From Astragalus membranaceus (taxonomy: Eukaryota; Streptophyta; Magnoliopsida; Fabales; Fabaceae), in contig CM076846.1 in the NCBI GenBank assembly GCA_039519185.1, positions 109,836,442 to 109,900,441 on the forward strand: 64,000 nucleotides of DNA, given 5' to 3'. The translations under genes were made by a program, and so were the position numbers. The notes below the pieces were generated by a model. The model searched no databases. It saw only the letters and a program-made list of their open reading frames with translations, and had not been told where the DNA came from. Below are positions 62,055-64,000 of this stretch, in pieces (position 1 is the first letter of the stretch; every line of letters begins with the position of its first letter).

Positions 62055-62440
62055 GGATTATCACTATTATCAGATGAGTTTAATTTATATACACAATATG
62101 TGTATAGGGTTTTACAACCACTACCAATCACAATGTATGGGTTGGTTACCAATTGACTAATTGGTGGTTACCAATTGACCAATTTCTCTTTAATGATGGA
62201 TGTGTCATAATGTAATTAGTAGATAGTGTATAACATACATACACCTATTATGTATATAACTTAAACTCTTATCGGGATATATTTGGATGAAATGGGGATT
62301 GGGCAAGTTAAAATTGGTCCACGCATAACAAAATAGAAATGGTTTTTTTTATACCCCCATCAACTCCCTTCTACCCCCACACATTATCGTAATCTCGAAA
62401 ATACCCCTGACAAAATTAACAAAAATTGACTTTTGGAAGA
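62055..62440. other. Intergenic sequence, no gene seen
   Basis: GGTTACCAATTGACTAATTGG and TGGTTACCAATTGACCAAT form a short near-repeat at 62142-62182. The stretch from 62340 is C-rich with TACCCCC words. No gene was recognised. Confidence 0.4.
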
Positions 62441-62469
62441 TTCTCTGGTGGGGGACCACTTTATCTGGT

Positions 62470-62770
62470 ACTCGGATTTACCTAAATGCAAGGTAAATCT
62501 GATTAGCTTTAAATTTGTAATAAATACACACGCATAAGTCAAATCAGATGTATCAAACTGACAGATAAATCCAATTTGACCATTTATTTCAGTATAGAAA
62601 GCAAAATTTTGTCCTGACGAATATAGCTAAATCTGATGTGCAATCGGATTTACGTACCCCAAACGTAAATCCGATTATGTCTTTTAATGAATCGGATTTA
62701 CCTGGATGGGGGTATATCCGATTTTGAAAAATACAAAGCGGATTTACGTTTGGGGTACGTAAATCCGGTT
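62470..62770. repeat. Cluster of four related hairpins built on CGGATTTAC
   Basis: GGATTTACC/AGGTAAATC pairs at about 62474-62502; AATCGGATTTACGT/ACGTAAATCCGATT with loop ACCCCAA at 62642-62676; ATCGGATTTACC with TATATCCGAT at about 62693-62732; and CGGATTTACGT/ACGTAAATCCG with loop TTGGGGT at 62739-62767. The second and fourth are reverse complements of each other including their loops. Confidence 0.8.
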
Positions 62771-62825
62771 TTTTTTTTTTTAAATTAATTTCTGTAAAAC
62801 TGTTATTCTATTTTGAAACAGATAT

Positions 62826-64000
62826 TGACCCGCATACAGAGTCGCAGGTTGTTCAAAATCGAGATCTGGGGTTGGATAAGACAAAGCCCGCTGTGGGTGC
62901 ATTATTAGAAAGACACAGGTTCTTCCTTGTGCTTGTGAGCTAGGTGTGTACCATGTCTCCGGTACTCCTATTCCGTTGGATGTTGTAGACGACCATTGGA
63001 AAAATTTGAGTTTGGATTCTATAGATGATAAATTCTCCCAAGAAAAATCTGCTGACCGTGATATTTCTTACCAAATGGAGATGATTTGGGCGAGATATAA
63101 TCGTATGACTCCTGAGGAGAGATTTGTCCTCAAGAAACAACTTAATGAGCTTGCATTCCCTACCACTTCTTCAATGGTTGCACCACCATTTAAAGTTAAA
63201 ACAAAAGGTTCACCAAAGAAGAAAAAGCAGAAATTATATGATGTCAAGCGTGATCCTTCTGGGTGGGAGCATGTGGATGAGAAGATAAAACTGACTCAAG
63301 AATCTGGGACTTCTTGTAAAAATTCATCACAGCGGTCTTCTTGTACAAAATCATCATAGCGGTCTTCAAAGATATCTCAGAGTGTTTCTAAAAAATTAAC
63401 ACAGCAGGGTGAGACTAAATTCAATTTACCGTCGGTTCCTCATCACATGCCCTCTTATGTAGAAAAAATTATTGATGTTGAAAGGGATGGTAATTGTGGG
63501 TTCCGAGCAGTAGCGGTTGGTCTCGATCTTGGTGAGGATAGTTGGGCTATAATTAGGCAAGATTTAATCATAGAAACAAAGGAGAGGAAGCAACTATATA
63601 CTTACATGTTTGGAAAAGACAAACTTGCAGTGCTTAGAAAACGTTATCCATTGAATACCCCGGTTTTCAAAAGGAGGATAAGTGGTTGAGTTTGCTTGAG
63701 ATGGGGTACTTTATAGCTACTAAGTATAACGTGGTCCTAGTTCAATTGTCTTTGGATATGAATTTTACTTATCTTCCTTTGAGAGGTAGTTATTCTTCTT
63801 CTAAGTATAAAATCATATCTATTCTGAACGTCGGGGATATCCATTGGATGCATATTTCAACCTCGCCAGTCTGTCCGTTGCCTCCAGTTGCTTTGATGTG
63901 GTTTCATAATCGATCAGAGGAATCTACTTCATGGTTGGATCCTTATACCGGCCGTTTTGCCCTTTGGCAGTCTACCGCTCCGGTCATGCCCTGTCTCCCT
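62826..64000 (+). pseudogene. MULE transposase C-terminus with SWIM finger and OTU protease domain (runs off window)
   Basis: A frame reading CGCIIRKTQVLPCACELGVY is the SWIM zinc finger of Mutator-like transposases. It continues HVSGTPIPLD, MTPEERFVLKKQL, KVKTKGSPKKKKQK and WEHVD, the usual basic C-terminal tail. After a stop at 63357 the frame resumes with an OTU domain: VEKIIDVERDGNCGFRAVA, with the catalytic DGNC of ovarian-tumour cysteine proteases, and ends GDIHWMHI near 63850, where the catalytic His would be. A one-base frameshift sits near 63675. A stop at about 62877 lies just upstream of the SWIM motif. This MULE plus OTU combination is known in plants (KAONASHI-type). The DDE domain is absent, so it is dead. 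Confidence 0.82.

Overview
This is a 64 kb piece of a plant nuclear genome, almost certainly a eudicot. A legume is my best guess, from the general look of the gene and repeat families, and I cannot test that here. It is eukaryotic because it has spliced genes with GT-AG introns, LTR retrotransposons primed by initiator tRNA-Met, Helitrons, MULEs, LINEs and SINEs. No bacterial, organellar or CRISPR features are present.

Only one clearly intact host gene is seen. It is a four-exon chloroplast NADPH-dependent alkenal/quinone oxidoreductase gene (AOR-like) at 9189-11955, encoding 386 aa. A second possible host gene is a short DUF1645-like ORF on the minus strand (13363-13917); its upstream region is duplicated at 15064-15307. 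Nearly everything else is transposon, deeply nested.

Left to right: (1) 1-8580: a LINE (minus) interrupted by a decayed Tekay-type Ty3/gypsy chromovirus (element A, minus), whose LTR is itself interrupted by a 1.5 kb solo LTR. (2) 8581-11955: a DNA-transposon remnant in the promoter region, then the AOR gene with SINE and TRIM insertions in its introns. (3) 15.3-18.7 kb: a Helitron with degenerate B3-like exons and a helicase fragment. (4) 18.8-26.9 kb: an AT microsatellite, a MITE and a broken Ty1/copia element (F) split by a young non-autonomous LTR element (D, 5.6 kb, target duplication ATAAA). (5) 27.0-43.3 kb: a Tekay-like element without coding capacity (C, minus). One of its LTRs is split by an 8,046 bp Helitron that carries an ADP/ATP carrier exon and almost the whole orotidylate-decarboxylase half of UMP synthase. 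(6) 43.3-44.7 kb: an inverted relative of D with a hAT-like insert. (7) 44.7-57.6 kb: a decayed Ty3/gypsy element (E, minus) split by a very young, structurally complete Tekay element (B, plus, 46008-54810, target duplication ATATG). (8) 57.9-64 kb: a SEC24C/D exon, a MULE N-terminal fragment, a LINE tail and a SINE with clear target duplications, a hairpin cluster, and a MULE transposase C-terminus with OTU domain that runs off the window.

The most interesting signals are structural. All three Tekay-type LTR families in the window (A, B, C) carry, at the same place between conserved blocks, a small array of stem-loops. In A and C the stems change between units while staying complementary and the loop is conserved. 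Just downstream (in element sense) is a further hairpin with a compensatory change. The region is flanked by a conserved splice-donor-like and a splice-acceptor-like site about 1.1-1.2 kb apart, suggesting a leader intron. Element B also has an uninterrupted 1,464-codon gag-pol but an Asp-to-Asn change at the second integrase DDE position.
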